NCBI GenBank assembly: GCA_947589205.1 | Contig: CANQCJ010000079.1 | Span: forward strand, 1 to 8,995 | Direction: 5' to 3' | Source of the DNA: an uncultured Ruminococcus sp. | GTDB taxonomy: Bacteria > Bacillota > Clostridia > Oscillospirales > Ruminococcaceae | Length of the DNA stretch: 8,995 nt | Part shown: piece after piece, positions 1-6,993 of the stretch | Layout of the letters: every line of letters begins with the position of its first letter | Position numbering within the stretch: the first letter of the stretch is position 1 | The notes under the pieces: model-generated | The model's database searches: none | Told to the model about the DNA's origin: nothing | What the model saw: only the letters and a program-made list of their open reading frames with translations | Position numbers and translations under genes: made by a program

Positions 1-1
1 C

Positions 2-319
2 GGTGTACTCATAGGACCGCTTGCGGCGTATTCGTTTATGGTATTCAATCTTCTCTGCGCGCCCTGCTTTGCGGCGATGGGAGCGATCAAGCGCGAGATG
101 AACAACGCCAAATGGACGGCGTTCGCCATCGGCTACCAGTGCGCTTTCGCTTACGCGATAGCTCTCTGCGTATACCAGTTCGGCAGTCTCTTTGCGGGAA
201 ACGCAAACCCGATAGGACTTATCGCGGCTGTAATAGTTGCGGCGTTCCTGATATTCATGCTTGTAAGACCCTATAAGGAGAGCACGAGATTTTCCGGCTC
301 TGTAAGAGTTACCGCTTGA
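2..319 (+). CDS. feoB: Ferrous iron transport protein B, C-terminal part (partial, 5' end outside window)
   Basis: This is the last 105 codons of a polytopic membrane protein, open from the first base and ending in TGA at 317-319. The visible protein contains the AYSFMVFNLLCAPCFAAMGAIK stretch in overlapping hydrophobic segments, followed by NAKWTAFAIGYQCAFAYAIAL and two further membrane segments. The LLxxPC-AAMGAIKRE pattern and the KWTAFAIGYQ pattern are typical of the second gate domain at the FeoB C-terminus. FeoB is the GTP-dependent inner-membrane importer of Fe(II); the GTPase domain would lie upstream, outside the window. The small FeoB-associated peptide gene begins 17 bases after the stop, which supports the call. 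The 5' end is cut only by the window edge. Confidence 0.9.
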   Translation, partial: GVLIGPLAAYSFMVFNLLCAPCFAAMGAIKREMNNAKWTAFAIGYQCAFAYAIALCVYQFGSLFAGNANPIGLIAAVIVAAFLIFMLVRPYKESTRFSGSVRVTA

Positions 320-336
320 AAGGACAGTGAGGGCAG

Positions 337-498
337 ATGAATTTTGCAACAATAATTATCGCGCTTATAGCCGCGGCAGTGATAATACTTGCGCTCATAA
401 GCGTTATAAAGGACAGAAAAAACGGCGGCTGCTCCTGCGGCTGCGGCTGCAAGGACTGCCCGAGCGCGGGAATGTGTCACAAGCAAAGCGATAAATAA
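337..498 (+). CDS. FeoB-associated Cys-rich small membrane protein (53 aa)
   Basis: This is a short ORF, ATG 337 to TAA 496-498, preceded by a GAGGG Shine-Dalgarno site. The peptide has one hydrophobic membrane segment at residues 4-23, a short basic linker (KDRKN), then a cysteine cluster with Cys 32, 34, 36, 38, 41 and 47 in CSCGCGCKDC and a final CH. Single-span, Cys-rich peptides of about 50 residues directly downstream of feoB are a known Firmicutes family (FeoB_associated). They are thought to be part of, or to assist, the ferrous iron transporter, possibly by handling metal at the membrane; their biochemical role is not settled. Spacing to feoB is 17 bases and a terminator follows at once, so it is the last gene of the feo operon. 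Confidence 0.88.
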   Translation: MNFATIIIALIAAAVIILALISVIKDRKNGGCSCGCGCKDCPSAGMCHKQSDK

Positions 499-503
499 AA
501 AAA

Positions 504-546
504 CGGCGGAGAGAGCTTAAACGGCTTTTTCCGCCGAAATTTTTTT
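504..546 (+). terminator. Rho-independent terminator of the feo operon
   Basis: The 7-bp stem CGGCGGA (504-510) pairs with TCCGCCG (530-536), followed by AAA and a run of seven T (540-546). The 19-base loop can form an inner AGC/GCT stem (514-516 with 524-526). It starts 5 bases after the stop of the FeoB-associated peptide. Confidence 0.8.
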
Positions 547-582
547 GCTCAAAGAAAAAAACTTTACAAAAAATATTGCCAA

Positions 583-616
583 AGCACTACCCAAAAGGGT
601 ATTTTTGTGCTATAAT
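583..616 (+). promoter_or_regulatory. Extended -10 promoter of coaBC with overlapping inverted repeat
   Basis: TATAAT at 611-616 is preceded by TG at 608-609, giving an extended -10 box (TGcTATAAT). No good -35 box sits 16-18 bases upstream, as expected for an extended -10 promoter. The region just upstream is a two-part inverted repeat: AGCAC (583-587) and TACCC (588-592), an AAAA loop, GGGTA (597-601), five T, then GTGCT (607-611). It runs into the -10 box, so it could be an operator. The distance from the -10 box to the coaBC ATG is 36 bases. Confidence 0.6.
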
Positions 617-652
617 AGATATGATATATTTTTATAAAAAGGGGAGATCCTC

Positions 653-1861
653 ATGCTCAAGGGCAAAACTGCGCTTATCGCCGTGACGGGAAGCATCGCG
701 GCTTATAAAATGGCGGACTGCGCGAGAGAGCTTACAAAGCTCGGTGCGGACGTTCATGTGCTTATGACAAAAAACGCGGAGTATTTTATAAATCCGATAA
801 CCTTTGAAACGCTTACCAACAACAAGTGTCTCATAGACACCTTTGACCGAAATTTCCGGTACAGCGTTGAACACGTTGCGCTTGCCAAGGCCGCGGACAT
901 CGTGCTTGTCGCTCCCGCGAGCGCGAACGTTATCGGAAAGATAGCTAACGGCATAGCCGACGATATGCTCACCACGACGGTCATGGCCTGCCCCTGCAAA
1001 AAGCTGATAGCTCCCGCGATGAATCACAATATGCTGCATAATCCGATAGTTGAAAACAATATAAAAAGTCTCGCCGCTTACGGATACGGGATAATTACGC
1101 CCGACAACGGAATGCTCGCTAACGGAGATATCGGCGACGGCAGGCTGCCGGCGGTGAGCGTTCTTATCGACAGGATATTGCTCGAGATCGCAAAGCCGCA
1201 CGATATGAGCGGAATAAAAGTGCTTGTAACGGCGGGGGCGACAAGAGAAGCGATAGATCCGGTGAGGTTTATTTCCAACCGTTCGACCGGGAAAATGGGC
1301 ATAGCTCTCGCTAAAGCGGCGGCAATGCGCGGCGCGGAGGTCACGCTGATAGCGGCAGGCTGCACGCAGCCGATACCGGAATATATAAAGACCGTTCACA
1401 CCGAAAGCGCGCGGGATATGCTTGAAGCGGTAAGGGCGCACTCGGAGGAAAGCGATATCATCATAAAGGCGGCGGCTGTAGCCGATTATACGCCCATTGA
1501 TGTTTCTCAAAGCAAGATAAAAAAATCCGATAGTGATATATCTGTCGCTTTAAAGCGCACGGCGGATATTTTAAAATATCTCGGTCAGAACAAGCGTGAG
1601 GGTCAGCTTTTGTGCGGCTTTTCAATGGAGACGGAAAACGTTTTGGAAAATTCCCGCAGGAAGCTGACGGAAAAAAACTGCGATATGATATGCGCCAATT
1701 CGCTTGTCGAGCAGGGCGCGGGGTTCGGGACGGATACAAATATTATAACTATTATTACCAAAAACGGCGAGGAATGCCTTGAAAAAATGAGCAAGTACGA
1801 TGCGGCGGACATTATTTTTGACAGGCTGATGAAAATAAAAAAGGAGTATAAAAAATCATGA
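653..1861 (+). CDS. coaBC: Bifunctional phosphopantothenoylcysteine decarboxylase / phosphopantothenate-cysteine ligase (402 aa)
   Basis: This enzyme makes 4'-phosphopantetheine for coenzyme A in two cytosolic steps: CTP-dependent joining of cysteine to 4'-phosphopantothenate (CoaB) and FMN-dependent decarboxylation (CoaC). The N-terminal flavoprotein domain, residues 1-180, shows the VTGSIAAYK motif (11-19), the presumed active His74 (EHVALAKAADIVLVAPAS), and PAMN with Asn124 followed by Met127. The C-terminal ligase domain, about 188-395, shows VTAGATREAIDPVRFISN with Asn209, STGKMG, AAVADY and KIKK (288-291), and CGFSMETEN. Length is normal for the fused enzyme. The ATG has an AGGGGAG ribosome site. 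One oddity: the LACGD motif carrying the catalytic Cys of E. coli Dfp (Cys158) reads LANGD here, with Asn157. The stop overlaps the next ATG by ATGA, suggesting translational coupling. Confidence 0.95.
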   Translation: MLKGKTALIAVTGSIAAYKMADCARELTKLGADVHVLMTKNAEYFINPITFETLTNNKCLIDTFDRNFRYSVEHVALAKAADIVLVAPASANVIGKIANGIADDMLTTTVMACPCKKLIAPAMNHNMLHNPIVENNIKSLAAYGYGIITPDNGMLANGDIGDGRLPAVSVLIDRILLEIAKPHDMSGIKVLVTAGATREAIDPVRFISNRSTGKMGIALAKAAAMRGAEVTLIAAGCTQPIPEYIKTVHTESARDMLEAVRAHSEESDIIIKAAAVADYTPIDVSQSKIKKSDSDISVALKRTADILKYLGQNKREGQLLCGFSMETENVLENSRRKLTEKNCDMICANSLVEQGAGFGTDTNIITIITKNGEECLEKMSKYDAADIIFDRLMKIKKEYKKS

Positions 1862-3948
1862 AAAGAATAGAGATATTTGAAAATAAGATATATGTTGTTT
1901 TTGAGATAGACGATGAGCAGAGCATAAAGCTGCTGCATTTCAGCGCGCTGCCGTTTGATGAAAGCTCCTTAGAGCCGTTTTGCAGGGAAAAGGGCTTCGC
2001 GCTTTTTCAAAAGACCCGAAGCTTTTCGCTTGTCGAGCTTCAGGTAAGCGGCATCGACCGCCCGGAGGAGCGTCACGGCAACAAGTATATAATCACCGCT
2101 CCTGGATACAGAATGAAATTCAAGGATTTTAAGGACACGATAAATTCCTTCGGGCGCAAATTAGAGATAGTTTGCTTTGACGAGCCTACGGGACTTGAAA
2201 CGGTCTCGCATATGCAGTTTTATAACGGCGTAAGCGTTGTTCGCACATGGACGAGCGTAACAAACCGCGGGCAGGCTTCTCAGACGCTCGAATATGTTTC
2301 TTCGTTTTCTCTTACGGGCATTGAAAAAGAGGGTGATATGCCGCAGGACGAAAAGCTGCGTATTGACGTTTGTCATAATTCCTGGCAGAGAGAGCTTCGC
2401 TGGAAAAGCTATACTCTGCCGCAGGCAGGCTTAGAGCAGTCGCAGCCGAAGGAGTTTCAGCATTCCTCAAAGGTCTTTGCCTGTACGAACGTCGGAAACT
2501 GGTCGGCTAAGGAATACATACCTATGGGCTGTGTCGAAAACAGGGAGACGAACAGCTATCTTTTCTGGCAGATAGAGCACAACGGCTCGTGGCACTGGGA
2601 GATCTCCGACAGGGAGGGGCATTTGTATTTGCAGCTTTCAGGACCGAGCGAGATAGAATCCCACTGGACGAAGGAGCTTGCACCGGGGGAAAGCTTTGAG
2701 AGCGTTCCCTGCGCTGTCGGAGCAAACGCCGAGGGCTTTGACGAAGCGATAGGAGAGCTTACGAGATACCGCCGAATTATCCGCCGCCGCAACCGCGACA
2801 ACGATACGCTTGCGGTAATTTTCAACGATTATATGAACTGCCTCTGGGGCGACCCGACCTCCGAAAAGGAATTCCCGCTGATAGACGCCGCCGCGGAGAC
2901 GGGCTGCGACTATTTCTGCATAGACGCGGGCTGGTATGCCGAGGGGAGCTGGTGGGACAGCGTCGGCGAATGGAAGGAAAGCCGCCGCAGGTTTCCCAAC
3001 GGGCTTAAAGAGGTCACCGACTATATCCGCAAAAAGGGCATGATCCCGGGCGTATGGCTGGAAATAGAGGTCATGGGGATAAACTGCGAAATGGTCGATT
3101 CGGTCTGCGACGACAGTTGGTTTTTCATGCGCCACGGAAAACGCGTTTTCGACCGCTCACGCTATCAGCTCGATTTCAGAGACCAAAGGGTCAGAGCTTA
3201 CGCCGATTCGGTGATAGACCGCCTTGTAAAAGAATACGGCGTCGGTTATATAAAAATGGATTACAACATAGAGCCGGGTATCGGCACGGAGACCAACGCC
3301 GACAGCTTCGGCGACGGACTTTTAGGACACGAGCGGGCGTATCTTTCCTGGCTGGACGGAGTTTTCGCGCGGCATAAGGATCTTATCATCGAAAACTGTT
3401 CGAGCGGAGGACTTAGAATGGATTACGCCATGCTCTCGCGCTGTTCGATACAATCTACCTCAGATCAGGACGACTATCTGCGCTATTGTACGATAGCCGC
3501 GAACGCGCCGTTAGCCGTTACCCCCGAACAGGCGGCGGTGTGGAGCTTCCCGATGAGCGGCTGTTCGCAGGAGCAGACGGCGTTCAACATGATAAACGCA
3601 ATGCTTTTGCGGATACATCAGAGCGGTCATTTGGGAAATATAGACGAGCAGAGCAAAGCTCTTGTAAAGAGCGCGGTCAAGGTCTATAAGACCATAAGAA
3701 GGGATATAAAAACGGCTGTGCCGTTCTGGAGTCTCGGCGTGTCCGATTTTTCGGACAATTGGGTGTCGCTCGGGCTGAAAAACGAAAACCGCGCCTACCT
3801 TGCCGTTTGGCGAAGAGACGCGGAGGAAAATTCGGTTGCACTGCCGATAAAATTTTTAAAGGGAAAGAGCATTGAAATAAAATGTATCTATCCCGACATC
3901 GGCGGGAGAGCTTTGAATGGGATAATGAAAAAGGCGAGCTTAGAGTGA
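1858..3948 (+). CDS. GH36 alpha-galactosidase, frameshifted near the 3' end (696 aa as read)
   Basis: This predicted cytosolic enzyme (no signal peptide) removes alpha-1,6-linked galactose from substrates such as melibiose, raffinose or galactomannan fragments. An N-terminal beta-sandwich (about 1-310) is followed by a TIM barrel (about 315-615) with MNCLWGDPTSEKE, DYFCIDAGWY, the nucleophile Asp468 in YIKMDYN, NCSSGG and the acid/base Asp536 in STSDQDD. These are the GH36 signatures; the 68-residue gap between the two Asp fits the family. The start is the ATG overlapping the coaBC stop, with AAGGAG 11 bases upstream. The end is abnormal: after about residue 684 the frame reads an unrelated tail ending KKASLE. 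The -1 frame from 3912 gives a proper GH36 C-terminus (FEWDNEKGELRVTLPQK, then ARLF) ending at 3995. A one-base deletion around 3895-3912, natural or from sequencing, explains this. Restored length would be about 712 residues. The catalytic domain is intact either way. Confidence 0.9.
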   Translation: MKRIEIFENKIYVVFEIDDEQSIKLLHFSALPFDESSLEPFCREKGFALFQKTRSFSLVELQVSGIDRPEERHGNKYIITAPGYRMKFKDFKDTINSFGRKLEIVCFDEPTGLETVSHMQFYNGVSVVRTWTSVTNRGQASQTLEYVSSFSLTGIEKEGDMPQDEKLRIDVCHNSWQRELRWKSYTLPQAGLEQSQPKEFQHSSKVFACTNVGNWSAKEYIPMGCVENRETNSYLFWQIEHNGSWHWEISDREGHLYLQLSGPSEIESHWTKELAPGESFESVPCAVGANAEGFDEAIGELTRYRRIIRRRNRDNDTLAVIFNDYMNCLWGDPTSEKEFPLIDAAAETGCDYFCIDAGWYAEGSWWDSVGEWKESRRRFPNGLKEVTDYIRKKGMIPGVWLEIEVMGINCEMVDSVCDDSWFFMRHGKRVFDRSRYQLDFRDQRVRAYADSVIDRLVKEYGVGYIKMDYNIEPGIGTETNADSFGDGLLGHERAYLSWLDGVFARHKDLIIENCSSGGLRMDYAMLSRCSIQSTSDQDDYLRYCTIAANAPLAVTPEQAAVWSFPMSGCSQEQTAFNMINAMLLRIHQSGHLGNIDEQSKALVKSAVKVYKTIRRDIKTAVPFWSLGVSDFSDNWVSLGLKNENRAYLAVWRRDAEENSVALPIKFLKGKSIEIKCIYPDIGGRALNGIMKKASLE

Positions 3949-3995
3949 CCTTGCCGCAGAAAAGCTGCGCGAGACTTTTTATGCTGACTTTTTAG
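3912..3995 (+). other. Out-of-frame C-terminal remnant of the GH36 alpha-galactosidase
   Basis: Read from 3912, this gives 27 codons that begin FEWDNEKGELRVTLPQK and end ARLFMLTF before TAG at 3993-3995. This is the expected last part of the C-terminal beta domain of GH36 enzymes. It lies in the -1 frame relative to the main ORF, which stops earlier at 3946-3948. The tail overlaps the 3' end of the convergent lnt gene by 17 bases. I see no slippery heptamer at the junction (the bases are GAGAGCTTTG), so programmed frameshifting is unlikely. Confidence 0.75.
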
Positions 3996-5511
3996 ATCTT
4001 GACCTGAACAAAAGGCTTATGACAGCCGCAGATAAAGGGATAAGCGCGTAGAAGTCTCCGACTATCGTATAAAGGCTCTTGCTTTTGAGCAGAGGGGCGG
4101 CGGCGGTGATGACCGACTTTTCCTTGCCGTTTTGAACGGCAAGCTCATCGCCCCAAGGTGTCATGACGGCTGATATCCCGCAGTTGCCCGCTCTTACGAT
4201 AAAGCGGGAGGTCTCTATCGCGCGCATCTGCGAATGGACGTAGTGTGCGCGGCGGGCAAAGGAATCGCCGAACCAGGAATCGTTGGTCGGGATATAGATA
4301 AGCTCCGCGCCGCGCCTTACCTGATGAACGAAAACATCGGAATAGATAGATTCTATACAAATGCCGCAGGCGATGCTGACGTCTGCCGCTATCAGCGGGT
4401 CGCCGCAGCTTTCCGGCTCATAGAGCATTCGGTCCGCGCCGGTGATGTTTGCAAACGGCATATATTCCCCGAACGGGATAAGATGACATTTGTCGTGGAC
4501 AGAATCGGTCAAGCCGGTCGGCGAGTAGACGATAACGCTGTTGTATTTTTTGCCGCCTTCCTTGCGAAAGCAGCCGGTGAGGATATAACAGTCATGCTCC
4601 TTTGCGATATCTTCGATAAGCCTGAAGGCGTCGCCGTTATCGAAGGAAGCGTGTACGGCGGTCTCGGGGAGAAAGACTATCTTGCTTGAAGCATCAAAGC
4701 TGTTTTCGATAAGCTCTGCATACTGCACGGCGGCTTCCCACGCGCTCATGCTGTCCTTTTCTTCCCCCTCGCAGTCAAGCTGCACCGCCATGACGCCGAT
4801 AGTCGGCGCGGTCTCGCTTTGAGCTTTAAGAGAATTTATTTTGTAATTGCCGAAGCAAAAGACCGATACTGTAAGGATCGCTAAACAGGCAAGACATTTC
4901 ATCGCGTTTTTGGGCTTTTTAAAATAAAAGCTTTTGAGCGCAAGGAAGATAAGTCCGTTGGCGAGCAGGATAAGAAAGGTCGTAAAGCGGCAGCCGAGCA
5001 GGGACGCCGACATCATGACGGGGTATGCCCCGTCCGCCTGCGCCCAGACGCCTAACCAGGGGAACGACATTAGTCCGATGTTCTCGCAGATCAATTCGCT
5101 AAGCGAATAAAGCAGCGAGAGCGTTATTATATCGGCGGCTGTATTAGCTCTCGTGTAAGAAAATATCAGCAGACAAAAAAGCGATGAAACGAGCATTATC
5201 GCGGCTGTGCCGACCACCGCGCCGAGAGCTGTTATAAAGCCGGCGGCGGCGGGGAAGTCGAGCAGGCTTCTTACCGTTATCAGAAAGCAGGTCTTTGTTA
5301 TATTATACGACGCAAGAAACGGAAGCGCGCGCTTTATATGCTCGAGCGGAGTTTTGCATTCTAAGACCGTAAAAAGCGGGAGCATCGTCACAAGACAAAG
5401 TATCGGCGTTATCCCCGCGCCCTCCTGAAAGCCGGCGAAGATACCGGCGGCGATCAAATAGATCATACGAATACGCCTGTTTGAACAGGCGGAAAAAAAT
5501 TTATCCTTCAT
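3979..5511 (-). CDS. lnt: Apolipoprotein N-acyltransferase (510 aa)
   Basis: Lnt transfers an acyl chain from phospholipid to the N-terminal Cys of lipoproteins, on the outer face of the cytoplasmic membrane. The N-terminal half (about residues 15-225) holds several hydrophobic membrane segments, including the family-like FPWLGVWAQAD. A nitrilase-type hydrolase domain follows (about 235-475) with the triad Glu283 (FLPETAVHAS), Lys341 (DKCHLIPFGEYMPF) and Cys385 (GICIES), plus NDSWFG and RAIETSRF. A final membrane segment is at about 480-503. Length matches the E. coli protein (512). The frame stays open up to a TTG at 5571 and an ATG at 5559, but these lie inside the predicted promoter. The ATG at 5511 has GGAGA upstream and is the better start. 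The gene is convergent with the galactosidase and divergent from cca. Another nitrilase-fold membrane protein is unlikely given the full architecture. Confidence 0.88.
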   Translation of the reverse strand: MKDKFFSACSNRRIRMIYLIAAGIFAGFQEGAGITPILCLVTMLPLFTVLECKTPLEHIKRALPFLASYNITKTCFLITVRSLLDFPAAAGFITALGAVVGTAAIMLVSSLFCLLIFSYTRANTAADIITLSLLYSLSELICENIGLMSFPWLGVWAQADGAYPVMMSASLLGCRFTTFLILLANGLIFLALKSFYFKKPKNAMKCLACLAILTVSVFCFGNYKINSLKAQSETAPTIGVMAVQLDCEGEEKDSMSAWEAAVQYAELIENSFDASSKIVFLPETAVHASFDNGDAFRLIEDIAKEHDCYILTGCFRKEGGKKYNSVIVYSPTGLTDSVHDKCHLIPFGEYMPFANITGADRMLYEPESCGDPLIAADVSIACGICIESIYSDVFVHQVRRGAELIYIPTNDSWFGDSFARRAHYVHSQMRAIETSRFIVRAGNCGISAVMTPWGDELAVQNGKEKSVITAAAPLLKSKSLYTIVGDFYALIPLSAAVISLLFRSRSKKSA

Positions 5512-5549
5512 TGTAAAAAATCTCCGAAAAAAGTTTTTCCATAGCTTTG

Positions 5550-5578
5550 ATTTTATCATTTTTTTGCTCAAAAGTCAA
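5550..5578 (-). promoter_or_regulatory. Sigma-A type promoter of lnt
   Basis: On the minus strand, TTGACT (5578-5573) and TAAAAT (5555-5550) are separated by exactly 17 bases, with TG just before the -10 box. Transcription would start near 5543, leaving a leader of about 32 bases before the ATG at 5511. This argues against the upstream in-frame start codons at 5571 and 5559. Confidence 0.7.
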
Positions 5579-5637
5579 GCTGTTAAGACTATTTTTCATT
5601 GTTATATCACAAACGAAAAAGGAGCGTATCGAAAAAA

Positions 5638-6993
5638 ATGGACGCTAAAAATATAAAGATACCCAACTATGCCGCCAAAGCGTTAAAAACTCTCGAGGAG
5701 GGCGGCTTTGAAGCATGGTGCGTCGGCGGCTGCGTGCGGGACGCGGTATGCGGTATCGTTCCGCACGACTGGGATATCTGCACGAACGCGCTTCCGGAGG
5801 AAATGATGAAGCTTTTCGGCTCTTATTATGTAATTCCTACCGGGATAAAGCACGGTACCGTGACCGTAGTTATCGACAAAAACCCGATAGAGATCACCAC
5901 CTACCGCACCGACGGAGAATATACCGCTCACCGCGCGCCGGAGCAGGTGAAATTCGTAAGAGATATAAGAAGCGATCTCGAGCGCAGAGATTTTACCATA
6001 AACGCCATGTGCTTGGATCTGCGCGGGAATTTTTACGATCCGTTCGGCGGGCTCGAGGATATATCCCGCAAAATACTGCGCTGCGTCGGCGACCCGAGAA
6101 AACGCTTTGACGAGGACGCGCTAAGGATACTGCGGCTTGTGCGCTTTTGCGCAAAGACGGGATTTGAGACCGACGTCGAGACTGAGCGGGCGGCGATGGA
6201 GCTTAAAGGTCTGCTCGATTTCATTTCCGCAGAGCGTTTATATTCGGAGCTTCGTTCGCTGCTGATACAGCCCTTTGTCCGCACTGCGCTGGAAAAATAC
6301 CGTGAGATAATAGCGCAGTTTATCCCGGAGATAAGACCCTGCTTTGATTTCAGTCAGCATAATCCCCATCACTGCTATGACGTTTTCGGACATATCGTCC
6401 GCGCGGTGGAAAGCTGCCGCCCCGACCCGACCTTGCGTACCTGTATGCTGCTGCACGATATCGCAAAGCCCGCGGTGTTCACTATGGACGAGCAGGGGAT
6501 AGGTCATTTCAAGCACCACCCGCATTTAAGCGCGGAATATGCGGACACTATCCTTAAACGCTTAAAAAGCGACAACGAAACGCGAAAGTGCATCTGCGCG
6601 CTTATAAAGGAGCACGACAACAGGATACCTGCCGACAAAAGATCGGTCAAGCGTTTTATCGCAAAATACAGCCACGATTTTTTCATGGATTATCTCGAGG
6701 TGCGCCGCGCCGATACTCTTGCACAGTCGGACTTTCAGCGCGAAAAAAAGCTTGCGGAGCTTGACGCTCTCGCGCTTGAAGCGATAGAGCTTAAAGAAAA
6801 CAACGAATGCTTGAAGCTGTCTCAGCTCGGCGTTGACGGCAGGGATATGATAGCTCTCGGACTAAGCGGCAGCGCGATAGGAGATATGCTGAAATTTTTG
6901 CTTGCTTCGGTCATAGAAGAAAAGGCTGAAAATGAAAAAGAGAGCCTGATAAGCTTGGCGCAAAAGAAAATGGCAGAGGAAGAGCAGGAATGA
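5638..6993 (+). CDS. cca: CCA-adding tRNA nucleotidyltransferase with HD domain (451 aa)
   Basis: This enzyme adds or repairs the 3'-terminal CCA of tRNAs in the cytosol, using CTP and ATP without a nucleic-acid template. The class II nucleotidyltransferase head shows GGCVRD (30-35) and the metal-binding Asp44 and Asp46 in HDWDICT. It continues with the flexible-loop region (YRTDGEYTAHRAPEQV), RRDFTINA (116-123) and the EDxxR nucleotide-selection motif (Glu159, Asp160, Arg163). The loop is present, so a CC-only enzyme is unlikely. An HD domain follows (His252, His273-Asp274, about 240-360), as in many Gram-positive enzymes. The C-terminal part has GVDGRDMIALGLSGSAIGDML, the tRNA-binding tail motif. 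ATG 5638 was chosen because upstream codons from TTG 5599 overlap the AAAAAGGAG ribosome site (5616-5624). The stop overlaps the next start by ATGA. Confidence 0.93.
   Translation: MDAKNIKIPNYAAKALKTLEEGGFEAWCVGGCVRDAVCGIVPHDWDICTNALPEEMMKLFGSYYVIPTGIKHGTVTVVIDKNPIEITTYRTDGEYTAHRAPEQVKFVRDIRSDLERRDFTINAMCLDLRGNFYDPFGGLEDISRKILRCVGDPRKRFDEDALRILRLVRFCAKTGFETDVETERAAMELKGLLDFISAERLYSELRSLLIQPFVRTALEKYREIIAQFIPEIRPCFDFSQHNPHHCYDVFGHIVRAVESCRPDPTLRTCMLLHDIAKPAVFTMDEQGIGHFKHHPHLSAEYADTILKRLKSDNETRKCICALIKEHDNRIPADKRSVKRFIAKYSHDFFMDYLEVRRADTLAQSDFQREKKLAELDALALEAIELKENNECLKLSQLGVDGRDMIALGLSGSAIGDMLKFLLASVIEEKAENEKESLISLAQKKMAEEEQE

Noticed and set aside
581..613. CIRCE-like half sites (AAAGCACTA and TTGTGCTAT) upstream of coaBC
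   Set aside because: Each arm matches only 6 of 9 CIRCE positions and the gap is 15 bases instead of 9, so HrcA binding is unlikely. It is kept only as a generic inverted repeat.
632..1510. Long minus-strand ORF opposite coaBC (292 codons)
   Set aside because: It is antisense to a well-conserved gene, is rich in Arg, Tyr and His as expected for a shadow frame, and has no recognisable domain or ribosome site.
2638..3135. Minus-strand ORF opposite the alpha-galactosidase (165 codons)
   Set aside because: It lies wholly within the GH36 catalytic region in antisense, with low-complexity shadow composition and no domain.
3900..3915. Programmed -1 frameshifting in the alpha-galactosidase gene
   Set aside because: The bases at the frame junction form no X-XXY-YYZ slippery heptamer, and the zero-frame product would lack a normal end. 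A deletion or sequence error is simpler.
4234..4689. Plus-strand ORF opposite lnt (151 codons)
   Set aside because: It is antisense to the nitrilase domain of lnt and has no family signature of its own.
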